This document shows, one piece after another, positions 15,623 through 23,476 of a stretch of DNA of 34,395 bases. The first letter of the stretch is position 1, and every line of letters begins with the position of its first letter. The stretch lies in assembly GCA_964482535.1 (NCBI GenBank), contig CAYZXU010000012.1:1-34395 (forward strand), given 5' to 3'. The notes beneath the pieces are model-generated. The model was given only the letters and a program-made list of their open reading frames with translations. It was not told the DNA's origin and ran no database searches. The DNA comes from CAYZXU01 sp964482535 (lineage in GTDB: Bacteria > Desulfobacterota > Desulfobacteria > Desulfobacterales > BuS5). Both the position numbers and the translations under genes were made by a program.

Positions 15623-15690
15623 TTGATGGTCTCGTAAAAAGTCGAATTTTGCCTATAGCGCTGTCATTCCCATGAAGATGGGAATCCAGT
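15623..15690. mobile_element. Half copy of a MITE-like repeat
   Basis: The first 22 nt (TTGATGGTCTCGTAAAAAGT, then CG) are a terminal repeat. The reverse complement of 15623-15690 aligns with the right half of the full element at 30346-30482, with only a few differences and a small change next to the terminal repeat. An ATTCCC-N8-GGGAAT unit lies at 15666-15685. The other half is missing and is replaced by a palindrome from 15688 on. It cannot encode protein; any mobility would depend on an external transposase. Confidence 0.7.
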
Positions 15691-15717
15691 AAGGGCACGA
15701 TGCATCGTGCCCTTACT
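15688..15717. repeat. 30-bp perfect palindrome
   Basis: The left arm AGTAAGGGCACGATG is followed at once by its exact reverse complement, with no loop. It abuts the half MITE-like element. It has no U-tract and lies 120 nt after htrA, so it is not a classic terminator. It could be a protein-binding or recombination site, or the relic of an insertion with inverted ends. Confidence 0.85.
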
Positions 15718-15848
15718 ACTAAAACGTTTTATCCAGCATTAGCGAGTTGACAAGGCATTATTGATATCTTATTATTTTATTTAATGTTTTTATGAAAAAT
15801 TCGGTATGTTTTGTGAAAATGTCAATTTTAACATAAGGAGCATATGAA

Positions 15849-16925
15849 ATGAATGCTGATTTTTTCGCCAACAGTCTGCCTGTTTTAATAGGAAGTCTGC
15901 CTGTGTCCGATCACGAGGAAGCGATACGGCATGTGTTAAAATATACTCCTGAAATTCCTTTGTGGGTTCAGCTCCCATTTTATAAAAAAGAGGGGATGAT
16001 AGTTCAGTTTATGCCAGGCATGCCCGGCGCTAAATTTGAAGAAGAAAAGAACTTTATTGATACTTCAGATGAAAAATTTGATAATGATGTCTTAAAGTTT
16101 TATGAAGAGTATATGGATGTGCTTGAAGGTAATGCAGACCTTTTCGGTTCCAGATTTTCCCTTGCAGAAGATGAAGCCAGGGGTTTTTTTGTTTTTTTGG
16201 AGCATATAAAAACTCTTGCCTCCCCTCCAGCAGCGCTTAAGGGGCAGATAACAGGCCCTTTAACCTTTTGTACAAGTTTGAATGACCAGGATGGCAGGGC
16301 AATTTTTTATAATGACCAGTTAAGGGATGTGGCAGTTAAGCTTCTATCCTTAAAAGCCAAATGGCAGGCAAGAAAGCTGGCGGAATCAGGGTATCCGGTA
16401 ATAATTTTTCTTGATGAACCTGCCCTTGCGGGGTTTGGTTCATCTGCCCTTATCAGCATATCAAAGGATGAGATAATAGAATGCTTTAATGAAGTTATTA
16501 CAGCAATTCATGAAGAAGGAGGGCTTGCAGGGGTTCATGTTTGTGCCAATGCAGACTGGTCTTTGATTTTTGATTCAAAAACAGATATAATTAGTTTTGA
16601 TGCATACTCATTTTTTGATAAATTCATTCTTTATCCTGACCAGCTTAAAGATTTTTTTGAAGCCGGCCGTTTCCTGGCATGGGGGATTGTTCCCACGCTT
16701 CATGCCGAAGATATTGACAGGGAAACCACGGATTCTCTTGTAGCCAACTGGAAAGAAAAGGCTTTAAAACTGGAAAATATGGGCATAGAAAAAGATAGAA
16801 TTTTTGCTCAGTCGCTGATATCCCCAAGCTGCGGGACAGGCTCACTTGGTATTGACCACGCAATTAAAGTGCTTAAATTGACAAGAGAGGTTTCGGAAAG
16901 ATTAAGAGAGGAGTTTGCAGTTTAA
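15849..16925 (+). CDS. MetE-like (core-MetE / UROD-fold) methyltransferase
   Basis: A 358-residue single-domain protein related to the C-terminal catalytic half of cobalamin-independent methionine synthase. It is far shorter than MetE (about 750) and lacks its N-terminal folate-binding half. Probable zinc ligands are H230 and C232 (GVHVCAN) and C328 (SPSCGTGSLG). The place of the MetE glutamate ligand appears to hold D251 (IISFDAYS), aligned by eye. Other family segments are KGQITGPLTF and FLDEPALAGFG. Short MetE-like proteins in anaerobes and archaea take methyl groups from corrinoid proteins rather than methyl-folate, so methionine synthesis from a methyl-corrinoid is a reasonable guess; methyl-thiol or other methyl transfer is possible. 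AAGGAG lies 8 nt before the ATG. A MoxR gene follows 30 bp on. Confidence 0.8.
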   Translation: MNADFFANSLPVLIGSLPVSDHEEAIRHVLKYTPEIPLWVQLPFYKKEGMIVQFMPGMPGAKFEEEKNFIDTSDEKFDNDVLKFYEEYMDVLEGNADLFGSRFSLAEDEARGFFVFLEHIKTLASPPAALKGQITGPLTFCTSLNDQDGRAIFYNDQLRDVAVKLLSLKAKWQARKLAESGYPVIIFLDEPALAGFGSSALISISKDEIIECFNEVITAIHEEGGLAGVHVCANADWSLIFDSKTDIISFDAYSFFDKFILYPDQLKDFFEAGRFLAWGIVPTLHAEDIDRETTDSLVANWKEKALKLENMGIEKDRIFAQSLISPSCGTGSLGIDHAIKVLKLTREVSERLREEFAV

Positions 16926-16955
16926 TTTTTTTTATATATATAGATGAGGTTTTAA

Positions 16956-17807
16956 ATGTCTAACACTGATGATGTGTTTTTTGCAGGATCTTCACGCTAT
17001 GTTCTGGATGATGAACTGGCAAAAATTGTAAATATTTCAATCTCCCTTGAAATGCCGCTTTTGTTAAAGGGAGAACCGGGTACCGGCAAAACAATGCTGG
17101 CCTATGCAATTGCAGAGAGTCTTAATATGCCGCTGATTGTTCTTAATGTTAAATCAAGCATGAAACTGATTGAAGCTCTTTACCAGTATGATACGCTTAC
17201 CCGTTTAAATGACAGCCGTTTTGGTGATTCAAACAAAGATGTCAGTAATATTGAAGATTATATCAAGATGAGTAAAATCGGCCAGGCTTTTGAAGCAGAT
17301 AGAAAAACAGTTCTTTTGATAGACGAAATTGACAAGGCTGACACTGACTTTCAGGATGACATGCTTGATGTTCTGGATCAGATGGAGTTTGATATAATAG
17401 AAATCGACAAAACAATAAGAAGTAAAACCAGACCGGTTTTTATTATTACTTCAAATGCTAAAAAAGATCTTTCAGATCCTTTTCTCGGCAGGTGCAACTT
17501 TCACCATATTGCTTTCCCTGACCCGAAGATGATGCGCAAAATTTTAAGAGTGCATTTTCCAACCATTGATACAACCCTTCTGGAAAATTCAATATCCATG
17601 TTTTATAAACTCAGAGAGCTTGACTCCATAGAGAAAAAACCTGCTACAAGGGAATTGATAAACTGGATAAGAGCCTTGAAATCAGATCCTGATTTTAAAC
17701 CAAAGAGGCTTGCAAAGGGGGATGTTCCGTATATGGGTGTTTTATTCAAAAAAAGCCAGGATTATGCCACAGCCATGAATGTTACTAATCGACGAAGATT
17801 GATATAG
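16956..17807 (+). CDS. MoxR family AAA+ ATPase
   Basis: A 283-residue AAA+ protein with Walker A GEPGTGKT (K45), Walker B VLLIDEIDKAD (about 119-129), sensor 1 VFIITSNAKKDL and a lid region with KPATRELINWIRALK. MoxR ATPases usually work with a VWA-domain partner as chaperones that insert metals or cofactors or activate an enzyme complex. That partner is encoded 12 bp downstream, which supports a functional pair of the CoxD-CoxE or NorQ-NorD type. The gene is preceded by GATGAGG about 8 nt before the ATG. Upstream is the MetE-like gene and downstream a siroheme-pathway gene, so a link to a metal- or corrin-dependent enzyme is tempting but unproven. Confidence 0.92.
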   Translation: MSNTDDVFFAGSSRYVLDDELAKIVNISISLEMPLLLKGEPGTGKTMLAYAIAESLNMPLIVLNVKSSMKLIEALYQYDTLTRLNDSRFGDSNKDVSNIEDYIKMSKIGQAFEADRKTVLLIDEIDKADTDFQDDMLDVLDQMEFDIIEIDKTIRSKTRPVFIITSNAKKDLSDPFLGRCNFHHIAFPDPKMMRKILRVHFPTIDTTLLENSISMFYKLRELDSIEKKPATRELINWIRALKSDPDFKPKRLAKGDVPYMGVLFKKSQDYATAMNVTNRRRLI

Positions 17808-17819
17808 GCTTACTTTATT

Positions 17820-19010
17820 ATGTTCATAGATTTTTTTTTTAAATTAAAGACTGTTGGAATTCCTGTCAGCCCAACCTCTTTTTTGAGACTTCAAAAGGCT
17901 CTTGCCGGCGGGCTCGTTAATTCGCTGGAAGATTTTTATATATGTTCCAGAACAGTACTGATTAAAAGCGAACGATATTTTGATACTTTTGATCAGGTTT
18001 TTGCCCATCATTTTGAAGGGGCGGATATGCCTGTGGCTGATGATGCAGCCCTTGACGAGATAGCAAGGGCAATGCTTGAAGAGTGGCTCAGTGACCCAAA
18101 GGTACTTGCGGATGCCCTTGGCATTGATGAATCTGCGTTAAATAAGCTGACACCTGAAGAGCTTATCGAGTATTTTAAAGAGCGGTTAAAGGAGCAGACT
18201 GAACGCCATGACGGGGGAAGTAAATGGATAGGAACCGGAGGAATATCACCTGTGGGCCATTCAGGATATCACCCAGGCGGCATGAGAGTGGGAGGCGCCT
18301 CAAGAAACAAGTCGGCTGTAAAGGTTGCCATGGAAAGAAGGTATAAAAATTATTCTTTAAGCGGCCCCCTGACCCATGCGCATATTGGAGAGGCATTAAA
18401 AAGGCTGCGTAATCTTATACCCTCAGGGCCCAAAAATGTGGTGGACATTGACGAAACCATACGCCAGACCATGAAAAATGCAGGTGAGATTGAAATTCTT
18501 TTTTCCAGAAGTTTAAAGGACAAGTTAAAGCTTATACTTGTAATAGACAACGGCGGATGGTCAATGGATCCGTACATTCCCATTGTGCAAACTATTTTTG
18601 ATTATGCCAGGGCGCAGTTCAAGGACATTAAAACCTGGTTTTTTCATAATACTGTTTATGAATCCGTATGGGGTGATCCAGGAAGATATAAGAAACCCCA
18701 AAAGGTGGAAGAACTTGTTCGTCTTGACCCTGAGACCCGTTTAATAATTGTGGGTGATGCAAGCATGGCTCCATACGAGCTCATGGCTGCAAACGGTTCC
18801 ATATATGCTCAGGAACACAGCGGAAAACCGAGCATGGCCCGTCTTCAGTTTATGGCCGATACTTTTCCCCATTGCGTATGGCTGAACCCTGTTCCTGCTG
18901 AAATGTGGGGCTATACACAGACGATTATAATGATTAATAAAATTTTCCCCATGTTTGAGCTAACCATAGACGGACTGGAAAAGGCTGTTGCTCAACTCAT
19001 GGCAAAGTAG
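17820..19010 (+). CDS. VWA (CoxE-like) domain protein, partner of MoxR
   Basis: A 396-residue protein. The N-terminal half (FFKLKTVGIPVSPTSFLRL, then DFYICSRTVLIKSE and VFAHHFEGAD) follows the CoxE-like pattern. A Gly-rich linker (about 140-165) leads to the VWA domain, which starts near residue 235 with KLILVIDNGGWSMDPYIP. The MIDAS signature DxSxS is altered: D243 is kept, but the two Ser positions read Gly and Trp, with S248 one place later. Later elements LIIVGDASMAPYEL and HCVWLNPVP fit the domain. Metal binding may be weak or different from standard VWA. No clear ribosome site precedes the ATG; coupling to moxR (12-bp gap) is likely. Confidence 0.85.
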   Translation: MFIDFFFKLKTVGIPVSPTSFLRLQKALAGGLVNSLEDFYICSRTVLIKSERYFDTFDQVFAHHFEGADMPVADDAALDEIARAMLEEWLSDPKVLADALGIDESALNKLTPEELIEYFKERLKEQTERHDGGSKWIGTGGISPVGHSGYHPGGMRVGGASRNKSAVKVAMERRYKNYSLSGPLTHAHIGEALKRLRNLIPSGPKNVVDIDETIRQTMKNAGEIEILFSRSLKDKLKLILVIDNGGWSMDPYIPIVQTIFDYARAQFKDIKTWFFHNTVYESVWGDPGRYKKPQKVEELVRLDPETRLIIVGDASMAPYELMAANGSIYAQEHSGKPSMARLQFMADTFPHCVWLNPVPAEMWGYTQTIIMINKIFPMFELTIDGLEKAVAQLMAK

Positions 19011-19074
19011 AACTGCCTCAGCCTTTCACTTTACCTGAAACCGTATGAGCTATTTTATGTAACAGTTTATTTTT

Positions 19075-19749
19075 ATGAGATATTATCCTGTAAGCCTTGA
19101 TATAAAGAATCGAAAATGTTTAGTGGCCGGTGGCGGCGGCGTTGGTACACGAAAGGTTATTACCCTGCTAAATTGTGGTGCCCAAGTAACAGTTGTAAGC
19201 CCTGTTGCTTCTGAAAAGCTGCTTGAACTTTCCGGCAATGGCTCAGTAGTCCTGAAAAAGAGACCTTACCAAAGGGCTGATCTTGACGGAATGTTTCTTG
19301 TTATCGGTACAACTGATGATGAAGAATTAAATCGCCAGATTAGCATAGACGCAGAAAAACTTAATATGCTGTGCAATATAGCGGATCGCCCCAAAGTTTG
19401 TAATTTTATTCTGCCTTCCATCGTCAACAGGGGAGATTTGACGATCAGCATCTCAACTTCCGGAAAAAGTCCGGCTTTAGCGAAAAGACTGCGCATTGAA
19501 CTTGAAGAACAATTCGGGGATGAGTATGCTGAGTTGCTACAGTTAATGGGAGCGATTCGAGAAAAACTCTTAAGCCAAAAGCATGAGCCCGAAGCTCATA
19601 AACAGCTTTTTGAAGAACTTATCAGCAGAGGCCTTCTTGATATGATAAGCAGCAACCGAAAAGACGAAATCAATTCTTTGCTGTGCAAAGTTCTTGGAGA
19701 AGGGTTTGAGTTTGATTCACTTATGAAAATCGGGTTAATGGCAAAATAG
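19075..19749 (+). CDS. Precorrin-2 dehydrogenase / sirohydrochlorin ferrochelatase-type protein (siroheme pathway)
   Basis: A 224-residue protein similar to the N-terminal half of CysG and to Met8p/SirC. It begins YYPVSLDIKNRKCLVAGGGG and continues VGTRKV, a Rossmann NAD-binding loop. Conserved later segments are LVIGTTDDEELNRQI, CNIADRPKVCNFILPSIVNR and TISISTSGKSPALAKRLR, with a helical C-terminus. It oxidises precorrin-2 to sirohydrochlorin and may also insert iron. Siroheme serves sulfite reductases, and sirohydrochlorin feeds alternative heme and cobalamin synthesis. No methyltransferase half (CobA) is fused. The start at 19075 lacks a good ribosome site, and I see no better one. Its stop is only 4 bp from the stop of the convergent UspA gene. 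Confidence 0.9.
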   Translation: MRYYPVSLDIKNRKCLVAGGGGVGTRKVITLLNCGAQVTVVSPVASEKLLELSGNGSVVLKKRPYQRADLDGMFLVIGTTDDEELNRQISIDAEKLNMLCNIADRPKVCNFILPSIVNRGDLTISISTSGKSPALAKRLRIELEEQFGDEYAELLQLMGAIREKLLSQKHEPEAHKQLFEELISRGLLDMISSNRKDEINSLLCKVLGEGFEFDSLMKIGLMAK

Positions 19750-19753
19750 AAAA

Positions 19754-20221
19754 CTACTGCACCACCCAGACAGTACAATTCTTGGCATGATTAACGATTT
19801 TGCTTGATACGCTGCCAAACAGAAACTGTTCGCTTCTCGAGATTCCATGCCTTCCAAGAACAATGGTGTCATATTTTATCTCATCCCGTTCTATCATAAT
19901 GCACTCAGCCATTGAAGGGCAGTAGCGCAGTACGGAGCGGACTTTAACATCATCTTCATTAAAACCGGCTTTAATCAGAATTTTGCGGTAGTCTTCAAGC
20001 AGCCCATCTGTTTTTTCTTTGTATTCATTCAGCCATTTAGTTTTTTCTGAATCGTTTTGGAAGAAATCTTCTTCGGGCTCACTGATAACATGCATAATGC
20101 AAATTAAAAACCCTTCAATACCTCCAAGCATTTGGGCAACATAATCAACTGCCCTTCGCGCATTTTCAGACTCATCCACAGCTATAAGAATATTTTTGTT
20201 AATCCTGCTGTTTTTTTCCAT
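19754..20221 (-). CDS. Universal stress protein, UspA family, ATP-binding type
   Basis: A 155-residue single-domain Usp. It starts with the conserved NILIAVDESENARRAVDY, followed by LICIMHVI, and ends with the nucleotide motif G-2x-G-9x-G-S (in GRHGISRSEQFLFGSVS) and a last strand CTVWVV. The complete motif predicts ATP binding, as in MJ0577-like proteins, unlike E. coli UspA. It lies 28 bp downstream of a kinase-fold gene on the same strand, so the two are probably one operon. Cytoplasmic stress signalling is expected; a specific role is not visible. Confidence 0.93.
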   Translation of the reverse strand: MEKNSRINKNILIAVDESENARRAVDYVAQMLGGIEGFLICIMHVISEPEEDFFQNDSEKTKWLNEYKEKTDGLLEDYRKILIKAGFNEDDVKVRSVLRYCPSMAECIMIERDEIKYDTIVLGRHGISRSEQFLFGSVSSKIVNHAKNCTVWVVQ

Positions 20222-20249
20222 TTAGTTATATCCTTTTTTTAATATGATC

Positions 20250-21218
20250 TTAAGAAAGTTTTTGCCTGGAATCATTGAGGTCATCCAGAAACTGGTCCGT
20301 AGTTTCGTAAAACCATTTGGCCCCTTTTGAAAAATGCATAAATATTCTGTTTAACGACTCAGGGATATAGGGATAATTTTTTTTTAAATTTGCCACGCGG
20401 TTGTTAAAAACAATATTTAAATCTTCATCATAAAGTTTTCCCAGAACCGGATTATTGTTTTTTTTCAGAGCAGGCAGAAGCATATCCCCCTTACCTGCCA
20501 GAAATATCAGGATATTGCCCATGCCAAAAAGATCATATCCGTAAATATTTTCCCTGTGACGGTAATTATAGTCATAATCAATCCAGCGGTAGATTCCGCT
20601 ATCTCTTTCCACTATTATATGATCACGTCGTATGTCGCCATGTTTTTCCCTGTTTTTATGTAAAAAACTTATGCCTTCAACGCATTTAATAAAATTATCC
20701 AAAATTTCAGGGAATTGATTGTGAAAATATGTTTGATGGTCAAGCTTAATATCTTCTATAAAAGCTGCAAGGGTTTTACCATATACAAAATCGAGTACGC
20801 GTACTGTATTCCCTTTTATATCTTCTATGGAGTAACCGTGCATGAAGTTTTTATAGTCGGCCACAAGATCCAGAATCCGTGCTTCTTTTTTTGGGCTTCT
20901 AAAACATTCAAACTCGATATTTCCGATTTTAGTCACAAACTTTTCGTAAAAAACCAGTTTGATTATTTTTAAAGTACCCTCTTCCAGGTCGATAGCCCGC
21001 TTAACCCAATATTTGACTTCATCATCAAGACCAAATCGTCCTTCCTTGGCGTTATGACGAATAAGGTAGAGCTTTTTACCAAGCATAAGCAGATCGTTAT
21101 ACTCAACCTTGAAAAAATCGGTTGTGTCGGTATGTATTTTAAATTTTTTTCGGCCCTGATTCGGCATCCATCTGGAAACCAGCCTGAAAATATTTTCTTG
21201 AGACAGGTCAGTAATCAT
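20250..21218 (-). CDS. Atypical protein-kinase-fold protein
   Basis: A 322-residue protein. The N-terminal part has strand-rich segments with ECFRSPKKEARILDLV (possible lobe 1 helix). The C-terminal lobe has the catalytic-loop-like HGDIRRDH (H193-H200, D195) and then RWIDYDYNY, where D214 sits at the place of the DFG aspartate. This matches the kinase / aminoglycoside-phosphotransferase fold. The loop differs from H-x-D-x-K-x-x-N: Lys is Arg197 and the metal-binding Asn is replaced by His200. No Gly-rich loop is obvious. It could be an unusual serine/threonine kinase, a small-molecule kinase or a pseudokinase. AAGGGG precedes the ATG. It is the first gene of a pair with UspA, so phosphorylation or sensing linked to UspA is a natural guess. 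Confidence 0.72.
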   Translation of the reverse strand: MITDLSQENIFRLVSRWMPNQGRKKFKIHTDTTDFFKVEYNDLLMLGKKLYLIRHNAKEGRFGLDDEVKYWVKRAIDLEEGTLKIIKLVFYEKFVTKIGNIEFECFRSPKKEARILDLVADYKNFMHGYSIEDIKGNTVRVLDFVYGKTLAAFIEDIKLDHQTYFHNQFPEILDNFIKCVEGISFLHKNREKHGDIRRDHIIVERDSGIYRWIDYDYNYRHRENIYGYDLFGMGNILIFLAGKGDMLLPALKKNNNPVLGKLYDEDLNIVFNNRVANLKKNYPYIPESLNRIFMHFSKGAKWFYETTDQFLDDLNDSRQKLS

Positions 21219-21499
21219 TTAACCCCTTTTGAGTTCTTTGCAAAGGTCTCTTTTATTAACCTGAAAGCTTTTGCTCCATAAAAAACAAAATTTTATGAAT
21301 TGGAAATTTATAAAAAAAGCATAGCATACTTTTACCATTTTTATAAAGCTGAAAAAAAATTATCAGATTTTTAGATTAAAAAAGTTAAAGTTAAAGCCTG
21401 CTGTGCCGATTATGTTAAATAATATAAAATATATTTCATAAGTATAATTTGCTCGTAAAATTGATGTTTCTATTGTTTGAAAGGGTGTGGCTGTAAAAA

Positions 21500-22621
21500 A
21501 TGGAGAGAAGCGCTGAATTTAAAATCCTTATCGTTGACGATAACCCTGTTAATCTTAAGCTTATGGAAGTTGCACTTATAAATGAAGGTTACCTGGTTAT
21601 AAAAGCAGCAGACGGTCCTATGGCAAGGAGAAAAGCTTTTGATGGGCAGCCTGACCTTATACTTCTGGATATATTAATGCCTGGAGAGGATGGCTTTGAA
21701 ACTATGTCCGGGCTGAAGAAAAATTCAAACACAGCGCATATGCCCGTCATTTTTTTGACAGGAAAAGACAGCATTAAAGACAAGATGAAGGGTTTTAACC
21801 TTGGAGCAGTTGACTATATCACCAAGCCTTTTCATATACCTGAAGTGCTTGCAAGGGTGGGGCTTCATTTAAAACTCTCTTTGGCGACAAACAAAATGAT
21901 AGCCTTCCAGGCTGAAAAACTAAAGCAGGTTAAGGATGCTCAGGCAGCAATGCTTGTTTCCCCTGAGGATTTGCCTGAAGCAGGTTTTAGTGTTTTTTAC
22001 AAGTCTCTTATGGAAGCCGGCGGCGATCTTTATGACGTTATAAAGATTTCTGAAGATATTTACGGATATTGTGTTGCTGATGTTTCAGGTCATGACCTGT
22101 CCACAAGCTTTATAACAGCTGCATTAAAGGCTTTGATGCAGCAAAACTGTACCCCTTTTTTCAAACCTGTTGAAAGCATGTCCATGATAAACAAGGTGCT
22201 TGTGGATGTTCTTCCTACCGGGAAATATCTCACTGCCTGTTATGCAAAGTTAAATAGAAGATCTAAGTCTTTAACAGTTATAAGTGCCGGTCACCCCCCT
22301 CTGATATTTATCCCAAAAAACGGTGAAGCTGTGCCTGTGGAGCTTGAGGGAGATGTTCTCGGAATATTTAAAAACGTAGCTTTTGAATCCCGGGAGTTCA
22401 AGGTTAAGAAGGGAGACAGATTCTTTCTCTATACAGACGGTCTCGTAGAAAGACCGGAAGACAGTTCTGTCTGGACAAATGGGATAAAAGATCTTGTTAA
22501 AGCGTGCGGTTATATAAAAAATATGCCTTTGCAGGAAGCTGTGGGAAAATTAAAAGTTTTGATGCTTGGTGAAGATTATATGCCTGAGGACGATATAGTG
22601 ATTCTCGGAGTAGACGTATAA
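21500..22621 (+). CDS. Receiver-PP2C (SpoIIE/RsbU-type) phosphatase
   Basis: A 373-residue protein. The receiver domain (about 8-125) has phospho-acceptor D57 (LILLDILMPGEDG), and FLTGK and DYITKPF for the switch residues. A short helical linker follows. The PP2C-type phosphatase domain (about 165-372) shows metal-binding GGDLYDV (D176, D179), CVADVSGHD, SAGHPPLIF, FLYTDGLVE and a C-terminal DDIVILGV. Proteins of this build dephosphorylate a STAS antagonist when the receiver is phosphorylated. The gene starts at ATG 21500 with only a weak AAGGG site. The kinase (22663) and STAS (23093) partners follow at once, so this is the RsbU-like input of a partner-switching module. The cognate sensor kinase is unknown; 23477 is a candidate. 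Confidence 0.93.
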   Translation: MERSAEFKILIVDDNPVNLKLMEVALINEGYLVIKAADGPMARRKAFDGQPDLILLDILMPGEDGFETMSGLKKNSNTAHMPVIFLTGKDSIKDKMKGFNLGAVDYITKPFHIPEVLARVGLHLKLSLATNKMIAFQAEKLKQVKDAQAAMLVSPEDLPEAGFSVFYKSLMEAGGDLYDVIKISEDIYGYCVADVSGHDLSTSFITAALKALMQQNCTPFFKPVESMSMINKVLVDVLPTGKYLTACYAKLNRRSKSLTVISAGHPPLIFIPKNGEAVPVELEGDVLGIFKNVAFESREFKVKKGDRFFLYTDGLVERPEDSSVWTNGIKDLVKACGYIKNMPLQEAVGKLKVLMLGEDYMPEDDIVILGVDV

Positions 22622-22639
22622 CGTCCTTTTTTTTATTTT
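22613..22639 (+). terminator. Weak terminator-like hairpin overlapping the phosphatase stop codon
   Basis: GACGT-ATA-ACGTC forms a 5-bp stem that contains the TAA stop, followed by C and eight T, then ATTTTT. The stem is short, so any termination is likely partial. It could lower expression of the downstream kinase and STAS genes relative to the phosphatase. Confidence 0.35.
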
Positions 22640-22662
22640 TAACAGAGAAACAAAAAATACAG

Positions 22663-23124
22663 ATGATCTTAGATATTGAAAGAAAAAATAAAAAACTGGA
22701 AATCTGTTTTCCCTCCATGACAGGCAATATAGACATTGCTGCCATGGAGACTGAAAAATTTCTTATTGAAAACAGTTTTAAAGATATTGCATTTGATGTG
22801 ATTCTCGTTATGAGGGAGGCTCTTACCAATGCTGTGAAATACGGAAGTGGTGAAAATTCAAGGAAAAAAGTCAAGTATAGTTTAAAAATTGAAGGTAATT
22901 TCCTGGTTATGAAAGTTGAAGATGAAGGAGAAGGGTTTGATTGGAAAAAAAAATTAAAACAAGGTCTTCCCATGGTGGATAGTTCAAGTGGCAGGGGGCT
23001 TGCAATAATGAAATCATACTTTCGTATAATTAAGTATAATAAAAAAGGTAATGTATTAACTTTGTATAAAAAACTGTTAAATGGGGGGGTAAATGGCAAA
23101 AAAAACAACCAAAAAAACATTTAA
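22663..23124 (+). CDS. RsbW-like anti-sigma-factor-type serine kinase (HATPase)
   Basis: A 153-residue single HATPase_c domain protein without a histidine box. The N box reads VMREALTNAVKYGSG, the G1 region VEDEGEGFDW and the G2 region SSGRGLAIMKSYF. This is the GHKL layout of RsbW/SpoIIAB-like kinases, which phosphorylate a STAS antagonist and sequester a sigma factor or another target. The ribosome site is weak. It overlaps the STAS gene by 32 nt, which suggests coupled synthesis of kinase and antagonist in fixed ratio. No sigma factor gene is nearby, so the true target could be remote or could be a non-sigma effector. Confidence 0.9.
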   Translation: MILDIERKNKKLEICFPSMTGNIDIAAMETEKFLIENSFKDIAFDVILVMREALTNAVKYGSGENSRKKVKYSLKIEGNFLVMKVEDEGEGFDWKKKLKQGLPMVDSSSGRGLAIMKSYFRIIKYNKKGNVLTLYKKLLNGGVNGKKNNQKNI

Positions 23125-23392
23125 GCCTGGCAAGAACATAGTAGCTTCCGTTTCTAAAGGATTCAGGAAAAAACTTAAAAAATCCGTGGACGACGGGATA
23201 AAGGAGCTTACGATTAATCTTCAAGGTGTTGAAATGGTCGATTCAGTTGGGCTTGGAGTGCTGATTGCAACCCATAATTCCTTAAATAGTGCAGGGGGGC
23301 AGTTAAAGGTCACAAATGCTTCTGAAGATATATTTAAACTCTTTAAAACCATGCGCCTTGATCAGCATTTTGAGGTAAGCGCTGCAAAATAG
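23093..23392 (+). CDS. STAS-domain anti-sigma factor antagonist (RsbV-like)
   Basis: A 99-residue STAS domain. The conserved phosphorylation site is S51 in MVDSVGLGVLIATHN, with LTINLQGVE before it and QLKVTN / LFKTMRLDQHFEV after. In the partner-switching model its phosphorylation state is set by the adjacent kinase (22663) and phosphatase (21500). The ATG lies within the end of the kinase gene, preceded by GGGGGGG at a suitable distance. The N-terminus is lysine-rich, which is a little unusual for this small acidic family. Confidence 0.92.
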   Translation: MAKKTTKKTFKPGKNIVASVSKGFRKKLKKSVDDGIKELTINLQGVEMVDSVGLGVLIATHNSLNSAGGQLKVTNASEDIFKLFKTMRLDQHFEVSAAK

Positions 23393-23394
23393 GC

Positions 23395-23420
23395 ATGTGG
23401 TAAATTGCGCACATTTTTTT
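23395..23420 (+). terminator. Possible terminator after the STAS gene
   Basis: ATGTG, a 10-nt loop and CACAT, followed by six T. It begins 3 nt after the STAS stop codon. The 5-bp stem with a large loop makes this a weak candidate; it would separate the partner-switching genes from the sensor kinase that follows. Confidence 0.35.
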
Positions 23421-23476
23421 CGGTCAGGGCAGATTAAGAGAAAAGGTGTTTTATTTAAAACAGGGGAAATAAGGGG

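Noticed and set aside
15688..15717. Rho-independent terminator for htrA
   Set aside because: The palindrome has no loop and no U-tract, and lies 120 nt after the stop codon next to a mobile repeat.
23447..23462. TGTTTTA-TT-TAAAACA inverted repeat before the REC-histidine kinase gene, sharing AAAAGGTGTTTTATT with 15597-15612
   Set aside because: AT-only arms and a single partial match elsewhere; this is near what chance gives in such AT-rich spacers.
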